Assembly (NCBI GenBank): GCA_910577015.1
Contig: CAJTKU010000007.1
Location: 1-64,000, forward strand
Length of the DNA stretch: 64,000 bases
Direction: 5' to 3'
Source of the DNA: an uncultured Lachnospiraceae bacterium
GTDB lineage: Bacteria; Bacillota; Clostridia; Lachnospirales; Lachnospiraceae
A model generated the notes under the pieces. It had not been told where the DNA came from. It saw nothing but the letters and a program-made list of their open reading frames with translations, and ran no database searches. How positions within the stretch are numbered: the stretch's first letter is position 1; each line of letters opens with the position of its first letter. Shown here piece by piece: positions 16,923 to 25,081 of the stretch. Made by a program: the position numbers and the translations under genes.

Positions 16923-17569
16923 CAGTCTTCTCCTTCCTGCAGGGTATCGCTGATTCCATACATCAAAAGTCCCAACGAGGCTTCTATTGCCTGTTCCTCT
17001 GTGGTATTCCTTTCATTCAGGTACATATCCAGGGAAACCACCTCTATACATTCGCTTTCTTCCGACAGCGCTTCTACAAACGCCAATACCTGTTCATATG
17101 AGCCTGTCACGGTCAGTCCCACGTTACAGCCCAGAAGCAGTCCGGCATCCTGTCCTTCCTGCGGGTACATGCCATCCTGCTGCATCCCTTCCTGCTGCCC
17201 ATTCTCCTTCGTGCGGTGCAGGGCGGCTTCATTGACTTTGATATAGTCGCCGATGTTCATGGACTCCACCGACAAACCGCATTCCTCCGTCAGGTGGTTT
17301 AAAATCCCGTCAATGGTGTAGGTATTTAATTTTCCGTAAAAATACTCATAATTTTCTTCTGCAAGTTTTTGCTGCTCGGCAAGGGCAGTTTCCACTCCCG
17401 GCGCCTCCAGCACTGTCATAATACGCAGTTCTTCAAACTGAAGCGCTTCCAGTTCTTCCTGATACCGCTCCTTTTCCCTGATGGCGGGACGTAAAAGATA
17501 GATAACGCACAGTCCTATCACCCCGATGGCTATGCAGATTTGCAACAATACTTTTTCCCTTCTTGTCAT
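16919..17569 (-). CDS. PilO/GspM-like inner-membrane alignment protein
   Basis: Predicted 216 residues. A short cytoplasmic N-terminus (MTRREK) is followed by one membrane helix (about 7-27), a coiled-coil-like segment rich in Glu and Leu, and a C-terminal ferredoxin-like domain. A Gln/Gly/Met-rich insertion sits near residues 128-145. Sequence identity to PilO is not obvious; the call rests on size, topology and position between pilM-pilN and pilB. ATG 17569 has GAGAGGAAGCAA upstream, better than the ATG at 17584. It overlaps pilB by four bases. Confidence 0.7.
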   Translation of the reverse strand: MTRREKVLLQICIAIGVIGLCVIYLLRPAIREKERYQEELEALQFEELRIMTVLEAPGVETALAEQQKLAEENYEYFYGKLNTYTIDGILNHLTEECGLSVESMNIGDYIKVNEAALHRTKENGQQEGMQQDGMYPQEGQDAGLLLGCNVGLTVTGSYEQVLAFVEALSEESECIEVVSLDMYLNERNTTEEQAIEASLGLLMYGISDTLQEGEDW

Positions 17570-17597
17570 TTGCTTCCTCTCCATACAGTTTATTTTG

Positions 17598-19127
17598 TTA
17601 CCATAATTTAATATTGATGGTAAAAGAATAATTTATCTCTCCCATCGGTCCCGTATTTTTCCGAAATCCGGTGTAGCCCACTTCTTCATATTGTTCCGAC
17701 TCCTCCAGTATCCTGGCAAATTCCGCGGGCGCATACTGGTCTTTGGCATAGCAGCCCAGGCTGACGGTGCCTTCCTTGAAGGAATATCCCGTAATAACGG
17801 TCCCCTCCGGTTTCAATCTGTCAATCACCCGCAGGATGCTGCTTTCAAACCGGGGCATGGACTCCAGCAAATCAATTGCTGCCGCCACGCGGTTATTGTA
17901 TGCCGCATAGGCGCTGCAGGTTTCAATCATGTGGTCTTTTTCCTGAAATTGGCGCTGCAAATCCTCCCCGGAAAGAAACTCTGCCAGTTCGTCCGCCTGT
18001 CCGGAAAGAACGGTATTTTGATATTTGTTTATTAAGGCAGCGGACAAAACCGCTATCAAAATAGCGCCTGCCAGCATGGAAGGCAAAAACAGCATTTTGT
18101 CTTTGTCCCCGATGCGTGTTTCCTCCAGCCTGCCGAAAAAGTCGTACTGCGCTTCTTTTGCGGCAGAAAGGGACATGGCCGCCGCCACACCGTTATGGGC
18201 GTACTCCTCTTCCTGAAAAGCATAATGGACTCCCTGAATCTGCGCCGCCCTCAGGGGCTCCACAGGTATGCCCAGGGCTGTCTGCAAATGCTTTGCCGCA
18301 TCCGAAATCTTTCCATAGCTGCCATACAGATAAATATGGGCAATCTCTTTATTGGGATAGCGCTGCTGGTGGAATCTCTCCAGACGCATCAAATCTTCCT
18401 GGACTTTCTGCTGCAGGACGGCATCAGAATCCGCTTCCTCTTTCCTGTTGTTTATGCTGGAAAGCACAAAAAGGTTCTCCTCCGCTTTCTGCTCCGACTG
18501 CAGTTTGCCGTGCCGGTAATACGGCTCGAGTCCATGCCCCACATACAAATAATGTGCTTCATCCCCGTGGATGCAGGCAAGTATGGAACTCTCCTGCGCC
18601 TGCGTCAGCCCGCAGGAGTCCGCCAGTTCTTCCATGGCGCGGCTCATAAACACAATCCTGTAGGGAATAAGCCCTGCCTTCCTGATAATCTCATAGGTAT
18701 TGCGAATCATGGCCTTCGCACAGAGCGTCACCTGAATCTTTATAAAACCCTCCTTTAAAGGGTCTTCTCCCATAACAATGTAGTCATACAGATAATCCGC
18801 ATGGAGCTTATGGCGTTTTCTAAGCTCCTGTTCCACCATGCCGTCAATCTGCTTTTTGCTGCCTGCCAGAACGGAAAAGGTTTCCACCATACTGTCAGTG
18901 CCGGAAACAATCAGCACCACCTTCCTGTTCCTGATTCTGTGTTCTGACACACAGTTTTTGATTGCATCCGAAATGCTCCTGTCATTGTTTAAAAGCATCC
19001 TGTTATAGTATGCATTGGGCGGCATGTCAATCCTGTACTTTTTCTCTGCCACAATTTCTTTTTTGCGTATGTCCTGCTCGTAGAGATAAATATAATCTGC
19101 CGTAAATTCTAAGGATAGTGATTTCAT
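17598..19127 (-). CDS. PilM-PilN fusion (GspL-like) pilus platform protein
   Basis: Predicted 509 residues. Residues 1 to about 320 resemble the actin-like PilM/GspL cytoplasmic domain (SLEFTADYIYLYEQ start, a KKQIDGMVEQELRKRH segment, and a ...YLYGSYGKISDAAKHL region). One membrane helix follows at about 355-378 (MLFLPSMLAGAILIAVLSAAL), then a PilN-like extracytoplasmic domain of about 130 residues. In most type IV pilus systems PilM and PilN are separate proteins; here they are one chain. It likely couples the ATPase to PilO and the pilins. ATG 19127 has AAAGGAATGTCCC upstream. Confidence 0.75.
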   Translation of the reverse strand: MKSLSLEFTADYIYLYEQDIRKKEIVAEKKYRIDMPPNAYYNRMLLNNDRSISDAIKNCVSEHRIRNRKVVLIVSGTDSMVETFSVLAGSKKQIDGMVEQELRKRHKLHADYLYDYIVMGEDPLKEGFIKIQVTLCAKAMIRNTYEIIRKAGLIPYRIVFMSRAMEELADSCGLTQAQESSILACIHGDEAHYLYVGHGLEPYYRHGKLQSEQKAEENLFVLSSINNRKEEADSDAVLQQKVQEDLMRLERFHQQRYPNKEIAHIYLYGSYGKISDAAKHLQTALGIPVEPLRAAQIQGVHYAFQEEEYAHNGVAAAMSLSAAKEAQYDFFGRLEETRIGDKDKMLFLPSMLAGAILIAVLSAALINKYQNTVLSGQADELAEFLSGEDLQRQFQEKDHMIETCSAYAAYNNRVAAAIDLLESMPRFESSILRVIDRLKPEGTVITGYSFKEGTVSLGCYAKDQYAPAEFARILEESEQYEEVGYTGFRKNTGPMGEINYSFTINIKLW

Positions 19128-19164
19128 GGGACATTCCTTTCTTAAATCTCAGTAATTAAATCTT

Positions 19165-20349
19165 TTATGAATAAATGCCGTAGATGGGCAGCAGAACGCT
19201 CATCATTACAAGACCGATGATAATGCCGATGGTAAGCATAATGACCGGCTCCAAAATGGCTAACAGTTTCTGTGTCGCAATGTCGGCCTCCTGTTCATAA
19301 TAGGTATACAGCTTCTGGAACATCTGGGCGCTCTCCCCGGTTTCTTCCCCTGTTGCCGTCATGGACCATACCATATCCTCAAACAGGCCTTCTTTTTCCA
19401 TGGCGTCTGAAAAAGGGATTCCCTTTTCCACTTCTTCCCGGATACGCGTCATTCTGTCAATGGTATAGGCATTGCCCAGCGTCTTCGCACAAATCTGGAT
19501 GGCTTCCAGTACCGGAACGCCGTTGCCCTGCAGGATGCTCATCGTATTGGCAAAACGGGCAATCACACTTTTTTCCGTAAGCCTGCTGAAAACCGGGATA
19601 TTGCATTTCATCTTGTCTATGTAATACCGGCCCGTTCGGGTTTGACCAATCAGGATAAACACTACGGCCAGAAACAGTATAAAGAGCAGTAAAACCACCC
19701 AGTCATTTATGAGAAAATCGCTGATACGCATGAAAACCCTTGTAATGAGCGGCAAATCTTCTCCGCCAAACAAGACAAAAAACTTCGGAAGTACGTAAGT
19801 GAAAACCGCGATTACAACGGCAATCGTCACCGCTACCAGAATGGCAGGATAAATCATCATCGTCTGCAGTTTGCTTTTTGCCGCATGTTCCTTGCTGTAA
19901 AAGCCTGCCATATCGGTGATAACCGTGTCCAGGGAACCGCTCTGCTCCCCCACCCTTACCATGGCGACCAGAATCTCGGGAAACGTGCCCTTTAAGTCTT
20001 TCATGGCGTCCGCCAGGGAACTTCCCTTTTCTATCTGCTCCATAAGCGCCAGATAACAGCTTTTCATCTTCTTGCTGCTGCTCCTCCGGTGCATGGTGTT
20101 TAATACGCTAATCATGGGCACGCCTGCCGAAAGCATGACGCCAAGTTCCCTGCAAAATAAGTTGAGTTCTTTCAGGGAAAGCTTTCCGTCAAATCCGTGT
20201 GACTTTGCAGAACCCGTTTCCTTAAAAGAGATACAGTACAGCTTCCGTCTCTCCATCTCCAGATAAAAGGCCTGTTCATCCATGGCTTCCAGCTTCCCAT
20301 TGATTACCTTTCCATCTTCTGCTTTTGCTTTAAATCGGTATGTAGCCAT
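19165..20349 (-). CDS. pilC: Pilus/secretion platform protein PilC (GspF family)
   Basis: Predicted 394 residues, the family length. It starts MATYRFKAKAEDGKVINGKLEA, as most GspF/PilC proteins do. Two GspF domains are each followed by membrane helices, and the C-terminus ends LEPVIMLTIGIIIGLVMMSVLLPIY. The GVPMISVLNTM and GNGVPVLEAI segments are the duplicated core motifs. It is the polytopic membrane protein on which pilins assemble above PilB. The ATG at 20349 was chosen over a TTG at 20439, which would overlap the upstream pilin gene. Confidence 0.95.
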   Translation of the reverse strand: MATYRFKAKAEDGKVINGKLEAMDEQAFYLEMERRKLYCISFKETGSAKSHGFDGKLSLKELNLFCRELGVMLSAGVPMISVLNTMHRRSSSKKMKSCYLALMEQIEKGSSLADAMKDLKGTFPEILVAMVRVGEQSGSLDTVITDMAGFYSKEHAAKSKLQTMMIYPAILVAVTIAVVIAVFTYVLPKFFVLFGGEDLPLITRVFMRISDFLINDWVVLLLFILFLAVVFILIGQTRTGRYYIDKMKCNIPVFSRLTEKSVIARFANTMSILQGNGVPVLEAIQICAKTLGNAYTIDRMTRIREEVEKGIPFSDAMEKEGLFEDMVWSMTATGEETGESAQMFQKLYTYYEQEADIATQKLLAILEPVIMLTIGIIIGLVMMSVLLPIYGIYS

Positions 20350-20368
20350 TTCTTTATTACCCCCCGCC

Positions 20369-20881
20369 TTAAGGATTGTAGTATACCGTAGGCTTTGTTT
20401 CGCTGCATAAAAGCTGTCCTTTTGCAGAAAAAACTTCAATCTGCGTCATCAGTACGACGGTTCCGTCCCTTGCCCTCTTTGTTTCCCAGATAGTCAGTTT
20501 CACTGTCATATCCTTATAAAACGCCGCGTCAAAAACGGCGCCGTATATCTTTGGCCTGCCGCTTATAACAAGCCTGCCGTCCGCATATGTCACTTCCGCC
20601 GGACTTTCCTTTAAAGGTAAGGCGCATACCCTGTCTCCAGTCACATAGGAAATCCCCTGGTTTCCCCAGATTCTGTTCCTGCTAAAAGACATTTCCTCTT
20701 CGATACCTGATGCAACCACATCCATCACTTCCGTGGCTGCCGCCGTCTGTTTCAACATTATGTACTGGGAAAGCCACTGTGGCAATACAGCGGCCACGCC
20801 TCCTATTAAAATGCTGATAATGCCCACCGTGAGCACCATTTCCAACAGGGTAAAACCCTTGTTGCCCATTTTGACTTTCAT
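20369..20881 (-). CDS. Minor pilin-like protein
   Basis: Predicted 170 residues. The leader MKVKMGNKG is followed by FTLLEMVLTVGIISILIGG, with the conserved Glu at +5 of the mature protein. The body is a mixed alpha/beta domain with no recognisable subclass and ends KPTVYYNP. Minor pilins of this size usually prime assembly or cap the filament. It lies between the two upstream pilin-like genes and pilC. The GGAG about 11 bases upstream is a modest ribosome site. Confidence 0.85.
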   Translation of the reverse strand: MKVKMGNKGFTLLEMVLTVGIISILIGGVAAVLPQWLSQYIMLKQTAAATEVMDVVASGIEEEMSFSRNRIWGNQGISYVTGDRVCALPLKESPAEVTYADGRLVISGRPKIYGAVFDAAFYKDMTVKLTIWETKRARDGTVVLMTQIEVFSAKGQLLCSETKPTVYYNP

Positions 20882-20901
20882 TCTTTTTCATCTCCAGCCG
20901 T

Positions 20902-21216
20902 TTATCGGAATTTATACAGGCTCCCCCCGGAAACCTTGAGAAGTTCCGCCCCAAAAGAACCTTCATGGTTATTGCCGCCTGATGCATACTGATACCGGAT
21001 TGTCAGGCTTTCTGTCTTTTCAACCTGCTCCTCCAGCAAAAGCCTTCCTGCCTGGATATTCAGGTCACGTTTGGTCTGAATGGTATCATACAGGCTTCCG
21101 GTAGAAGCCTTGAAAACCGTAACCAGCATCGTAACTAAAAGCGCCAGCAGGGCCAGGCTCACAATCAACTCTATCAATGTTTCTCCTTTATCTGTCATCC
21201 TGCTTTTCTTTTTCAT
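20902..21216 (-). CDS. Minor pilin-like protein with atypical cleavage site (KG/ETLIEL)
   Basis: Predicted 104 residues. After a basic leader (MKKKSRMTDKG) the sequence is ETLIELIVSLALLALLVTM. The usual Phe or Met at +1 of the mature pilin is replaced by Glu, while the conserved Glu at +5 is kept. The rest is a short domain ending in GGSLYKFR. ATG 21216 is preferred over a TTG at 21240; a third candidate is ATG 21198. The size and place suggest a GspI/PilV-type minor pilin. Confidence 0.75.
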   Translation of the reverse strand: MKKKSRMTDKGETLIELIVSLALLALLVTMLVTVFKASTGSLYDTIQTKRDLNIQAGRLLLEEQVEKTESLTIRYQYASGGNNHEGSFGAELLKVSGGSLYKFR

Positions 21217-21683
21217 TTTATTTGTATTATCTCCCGACAATTTTTTAATGTAATTGCAACCGTCCCGTTATTGTTGCTATACTGGTACTGTGCCAAGATA
21301 AGGTATTGGTTTTCCCCTATCTGTATCAGGTAACTGACGTCTGCCAGATTCCCGTCCGGCGCTACCGTTATCGTCACAGGTATGGCGCCTCCTTCTTTGT
21401 CGTGAAAACCGGATACTTCTATTTCCACTGTTTCCCCGGACACAAAAGCCTGCTGCCATTCCCCGCCTGTCATCTTTTCATTCAATATGCCGTAGACGGA
21501 GGAAAGGTACAGCGAAACCTGCTCTGCTTCGTACTCCCGGATTGCAGTCCGGTTGCCGGAGGACGCAAGCATCAATATATTCATTGCTGCGGTCAAAAGC
21601 AGCACAAAAGCCGCCATTACAATCATCAGGGAGGCTCCGCGGTTATCCGTTTTTCTTATTTTTTGTTTTTCCGTTCCTCTCAT
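21213..21683 (-). CDS. Minor pilin-like protein (PilX/GspK-like) opening the pilus operon
   Basis: Predicted 156 residues. The N-terminus MRGTEKQKIRKTDNRG is basic and is followed by ASLMIVMAAFVLLLTAAMNILML, which resembles PilX-type proteins (RGASL replaces GFTLIE and there is no Glu at +5). The C-terminal domain is soluble and ends NCREIIQIK. GspK/PilX-class pilins lack the +5 Glu and sit at the tip of pseudopili, so this is probably the tip subunit. It is the first gene after the operon promoter, with a GGGGAG ribosome site. Confidence 0.75.
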   Translation of the reverse strand: MRGTEKQKIRKTDNRGASLMIVMAAFVLLLTAAMNILMLASSGNRTAIREYEAEQVSLYLSSVYGILNEKMTGGEWQQAFVSGETVEIEVSGFHDKEGGAIPVTITVAPDGNLADVSYLIQIGENQYLILAQYQYSNNNGTVAITLKNCREIIQIK

Positions 21684-21724
21684 TTTCTCTTACTCCCCGA
21701 TTGAATAAATTCATATAGCAGCAT

Positions 21725-21742
21725 AGGTTTAACGTTAAACCT
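21725..21742. promoter_or_regulatory. 18-bp perfect palindrome, candidate operator of the pilus operon
   Basis: AGGTTTAACGTTAAACCT is a perfect inverted repeat lying immediately downstream of the pilus -10 element, over the expected transcription start. This is a typical position for a repressor site. A second, smaller palindrome (TAGCTATAGCTA, 21810-21821) lies nearer the divergent XRE gene. The binding protein is unknown; the neighbouring XRE regulator is the first candidate. Confidence 0.65.
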
Positions 21743-21771
21743 AAATTATCACAAAAAATAATTTTTGTCAA
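21743..21771 (-). promoter_or_regulatory. Sigma-A promoter of the pilus operon
   Basis: A consensus TTGACA (21766-21771), a 17-base A/T-rich spacer and TAATTT preceded by TGA (21743-21748) face the pilus genes on the minus strand. It lies about 60 bases upstream of the first start codon. No other promoter-like pair is evident before the giant gene. Confidence 0.75.
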
Positions 21772-21899
21772 AATTTATTAATAAACAAATGTATTATATC
21801 ACAAAACTTTAGCTATAGCTAGTGTTCTTTTGTTTTGCCTACTTATCCCATCAGCAATATTACATTAAAATTATTACAGTTCAGGAAAGGGAGAAAGAC

Positions 21900-22232
21900 A
21901 TGACGGATTTGGACTTCAAGACAATCGGAGATAAAATAAAGAGACGAAGAAAAGCGCTGGGCGTTACCCAGGAATTTATTGCCAACGGACTGGATGTAAA
22001 TTCCAGCCATATCAGCAACATTGAATGCGGACGTTCCAACCCCTCCTTGACTGTGCTGGTCAAAATTGCAAACCTGTTAACCTGCAGCGTCGACTGTTTT
22101 ATCGGAGGGGAATATACATACCGCCCGGAATCTGAAAAAGATGGCAATGTTGATAATTTTATCAAAGAAAAATTACAATACTGTGATTTGGAAAAGAAAA
22201 AGAAAATATTAAAAATTATAGATTTGCTTTAG
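21900..22232 (+). CDS. XRE-family transcriptional regulator
   Basis: Predicted 110 residues. The HTH occupies about residues 7-62 (IGDKIKRRRKALGVTQEFIA, then SSHISNIECGRSNPSLTVLVKIANLL). A short acidic C-terminal tail follows, with a helix-like KEKLQYCDLEKKKKILKIIDLL. The ATG at 21900 has AAGGGAG seven bases upstream; the longer reading from 21822 has none. It is the only plus-strand gene for tens of kilobases, divergent from the pilus operon across a 216-base control region. It ends in a 4-base tail-to-tail overlap with the next gene. Control of pilus expression is an inference from this arrangement. Confidence 0.92.
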   Translation: MTDLDFKTIGDKIKRRRKALGVTQEFIANGLDVNSSHISNIECGRSNPSLTVLVKIANLLTCSVDCFIGGEYTYRPESEKDGNVDNFIKEKLQYCDLEKKKKILKIIDLL

Positions 22233-22477
22233 CTGTCTTTCAGGGAGCACAGCATGTTTACAACAAACCGCACTCCCACCTCGAAGCCTGCCTGCTCTGC
22301 CGCAAGCGCCACACCCGACAGCATGTTTTTTAACTCTTCTGCTTCTTCAGGATTAAGCCTGTCCGCACTTTTTTTCAAAAGTGTTGCAATCTCATCATCC
22401 ACCGCCCTGCATATTTTTACCGTATCTTTCTCATAGCGGAGGATTTCCTGATATATTTTCTGTAATGTCCGGTTCAT
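22229..22477 (-). CDS. Small helical protein, possibly DUF6809-like
   Basis: Predicted 82 residues, predicted mostly helical and acidic, with no membrane segment. It starts MNRTLQKIYQEILRYEKD and ends GFEVGVRFVVNMLCSL. The pattern of a heptad-like N-terminal helix and a C-terminal GF-x-x-G-x-R helix resembles short Clostridia proteins grouped as DUF6809, but I hold that loosely. AGGAAC precedes the ATG. No function can be assigned. Confidence 0.7.
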   Translation of the reverse strand: MNRTLQKIYQEILRYEKDTVKICRAVDDEIATLLKKSADRLNPEEAEELKNMLSGVALAAEQAGFEVGVRFVVNMLCSLKDS

Positions 22478-22537
22478 GTTCCTGCACGCGCCTTCCTGTA
22501 ATAATGATACTTTCTATTATTATCTTTCCGGCCGGAC

Positions 22538-25036
22538 TTATTCATCAAACGGTATTTCCGTTATTTCCATTGCTTCCCTGTAGCCCGCCTTCAGAAGGTA
22601 AACTGCCACTTCTTCCACGCTGCCGCCGTTTATAACTTTTATGCGCAGCACATAGTCGTCGCCGGAATACAGTTCCACCGTGAAAAGATAGGTGATGCCG
22701 TCAATCTCCTGAAACCATAGCTGCATATTATACCATTCCCTCGTGATTCCTTCCAGGGAATATTCGCGGAATTTTCCGTCGGCGCTTTTGTAAACAGTAC
22801 CGGTTATAAACTTATAATCTCCGTAATGCTTGGCCGGATTGTAAGAATTGTATTCCACATATTCCATCATCCCGTCGTTATCCACATCGCAAAGGTCATA
22901 TCCCCATCCCCTGTCTGTGCCATAATAGCCGTAACTTAAGTTTTTCATAATGCGAAGCTGCTCCAGGGAAAGCGGTTGCTCCATTTTTTCTTCCTGATAC
23001 ATTTCCTCTGCAAGGCATGCCCCTGCAATTTTCCTAAAACGGCTTTCCACATACGCGGAAAGAGCCGCAGGCGCTCCCTCTTTTGTAAAAAGGGGAATGC
23101 ATTCATAACCGTCAATCTGCGGCTCCAGCACAAATACCGCGCCTTCGCCTTCCCCCGCCGCATCAAGGGGCACGGCTGCCATTCCCCGCAGGGCAGCGGC
23201 ATAAAAATTCCTGTTCTCAAAGACAAAATACTTCTGTCCGCCATAGGAAATCACACGATGGTAATTTTCTAAAACTCCCGTCCAGACTCTACCCAGATAC
23301 TCTATTTCACCGTTATCCGATACGGAATACCGCTCGACCCACGCATAATACCCGTCCTCTGACGACACCAGATATTCTTTTTTACCGCTTTCAGAGGGAT
23401 ATCTCCATGCCCATTCAATCTGCTGATACTGGAGATACAGGACGCCGTCTCCCCCCAAAACTTCCTCCCAAAACTTCCGAAATTCTTTCGTATCCCGTTC
23501 GATATCAAGGGCATAGGCATCCAGATACCCAGCCTCTGCTCCGCATAAAAGCAGGTATGTGTCTTTTTTCAGCAATGCAAAAAGGCCTTCCAAAGTCCCC
23601 GGCTCCATATCCGTCTCTTCCACGGCATGTACTGCTGTTTCTGCCTGCAGCTTTTCTAGAACCTCTTCTTTTAATGAACTTTCCAGAGACTCTTTTCCAG
23701 TTGGTTCAAGAAGGGGAACGCTTTGATAAAACGTTCCCTCCGGCTCTCCCCCATATCCGCTGGCTTCCTGCGGGCTGACTTCATGGCGAAAACACAACTG
23801 CGCGCTTAAAATAGGCGTGGTGCGCTCTCCTTCCACCAGACTGGCCGTCAGCACCCTGCGCTGCGAAAACACATCTCCCAACATCTGAAAGGAAATCGTT
23901 TTGCCGCCAAATTCCGCAAACCAGACCCAACTTAGCCCCATCCACTTTTTATACTCACTCTCCCCTCCCCATTCCGTCCAACTATAGGTTCCGTCTTCCT
24001 GCTGCAAAAGCTGCCGGATATGATAAATTCCCCTGCGGAACAATTCTTCCTTCCCGTCATTGTCATAATCCACCAAAGCCAAACTTCCCATACTATACCC
24101 GAGCGCTTCGGCCAATTCTTCTTTTTGTCCTTCGGACAAAACCTTTTCATCCCCCCATATATCGGTATACTCCTTATGTACAAACAGCTCCAGGTTTTCT
24201 TCCACATATTTGCGCACTTCAGGAAGGAACGGGTTTTTTTCATCCAGATAGTAATACTCGGGATACACGGAAGTAAAAACATCCGCCAGCCACAGCTTAT
24301 CCCATAAAATTGCCACGCCTTCTCCCGAATCATCCTGACAGACGGAAAACTTCTCCAACGTCATGCCGTTGGTTTCATTCGTGTTGCTTCTTATTCTGCG
24401 GCTGTAAAGGCAATAGTACTGGATTTCTCCCCCCTCTTTTCTCCCAAACATACAGGTGGGAATATCGTTGCCAAAGCTTGTAGCGCCCATGATGGAAAAA
24501 CCTTCTGCCGTCTCTTTTAACACTACGGCATAAAGCCACCAGCTCCCCTCATGGCAGACAAGCCAGATGTTTTCTTCCCCGTTATAAGAAGGCAGACGGC
24601 AGGTAAAAAAAACAGAAGTGATTTCCCCCGAATCCTCCACAATCTCGTCTGCTGCTTCCTCATGCCGCAAAAGCCAGTCCTCCAGAAGCGTGTAATACTC
24701 CGGACACCTTTCCAGCAACGTCCCTTTCGACACGATTAAGCCGGAATCTTCCCATTCAACCAGTGCTTCCCACACCCTTCCCGCCATATACCCCTGTAAT
24801 TCATCCAGAATATCAGGAGGCAGCGTGATGTCTGCCATCCGGGACTCATCGGAAAAATCAAACATGGCGTACGGCTCTGTTTTAATGACCGCCCAATATC
24901 TTTCCCGCGACGGAATCAGGTATTGGGATGCCTTCCTTGTGTCCATGGGCTCCTTCCCGTCATGCCGCACGGCTGTCCACAGCCCCGAAAACAGCAGAAT
25001 CACTACGACGCTGAATTGTAAAATTCTTTTTTTCAT
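22538..25036 (-). CDS. Large surface-anchored or secreted protein of unknown function, paralogue 1
   Basis: Predicted 832 residues. MKKR and a hydrophobic stretch (about 5-22) form a signal peptide or N-terminal anchor without a lipobox Cys. The rest is soluble, acidic and rich in aromatic residues. Two Asp-rich loops, DYDNDGKEELF (about 345) and DVDNDGMMEYVEY (about 755), resemble calcium-binding DxDxDG loops. The C-terminal 120 residues contain the INGGSVEEVAVYLLKAGYRE segment shared with its neighbour. The first 40 codons are nearly identical to those of the next gene, 46 bases upstream. No known domain was recognised; extracellular function unknown. Confidence 0.85.
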   Translation of the reverse strand: MKKRILQFSVVVILLFSGLWTAVRHDGKEPMDTRKASQYLIPSRERYWAVIKTEPYAMFDFSDESRMADITLPPDILDELQGYMAGRVWEALVEWEDSGLIVSKGTLLERCPEYYTLLEDWLLRHEEAADEIVEDSGEITSVFFTCRLPSYNGEENIWLVCHEGSWWLYAVVLKETAEGFSIMGATSFGNDIPTCMFGRKEGGEIQYYCLYSRRIRSNTNETNGMTLEKFSVCQDDSGEGVAILWDKLWLADVFTSVYPEYYYLDEKNPFLPEVRKYVEENLELFVHKEYTDIWGDEKVLSEGQKEELAEALGYSMGSLALVDYDNDGKEELFRRGIYHIRQLLQQEDGTYSWTEWGGESEYKKWMGLSWVWFAEFGGKTISFQMLGDVFSQRRVLTASLVEGERTTPILSAQLCFRHEVSPQEASGYGGEPEGTFYQSVPLLEPTGKESLESSLKEEVLEKLQAETAVHAVEETDMEPGTLEGLFALLKKDTYLLLCGAEAGYLDAYALDIERDTKEFRKFWEEVLGGDGVLYLQYQQIEWAWRYPSESGKKEYLVSSEDGYYAWVERYSVSDNGEIEYLGRVWTGVLENYHRVISYGGQKYFVFENRNFYAAALRGMAAVPLDAAGEGEGAVFVLEPQIDGYECIPLFTKEGAPAALSAYVESRFRKIAGACLAEEMYQEEKMEQPLSLEQLRIMKNLSYGYYGTDRGWGYDLCDVDNDGMMEYVEYNSYNPAKHYGDYKFITGTVYKSADGKFREYSLEGITREWYNMQLWFQEIDGITYLFTVELYSGDDYVLRIKVINGGSVEEVAVYLLKAGYREAMEITEIPFDE

Positions 25037-25081
25037 CCTTATACTCCCGCATATTGCAAGCTGCGCCTGCCACTTTTCCCT

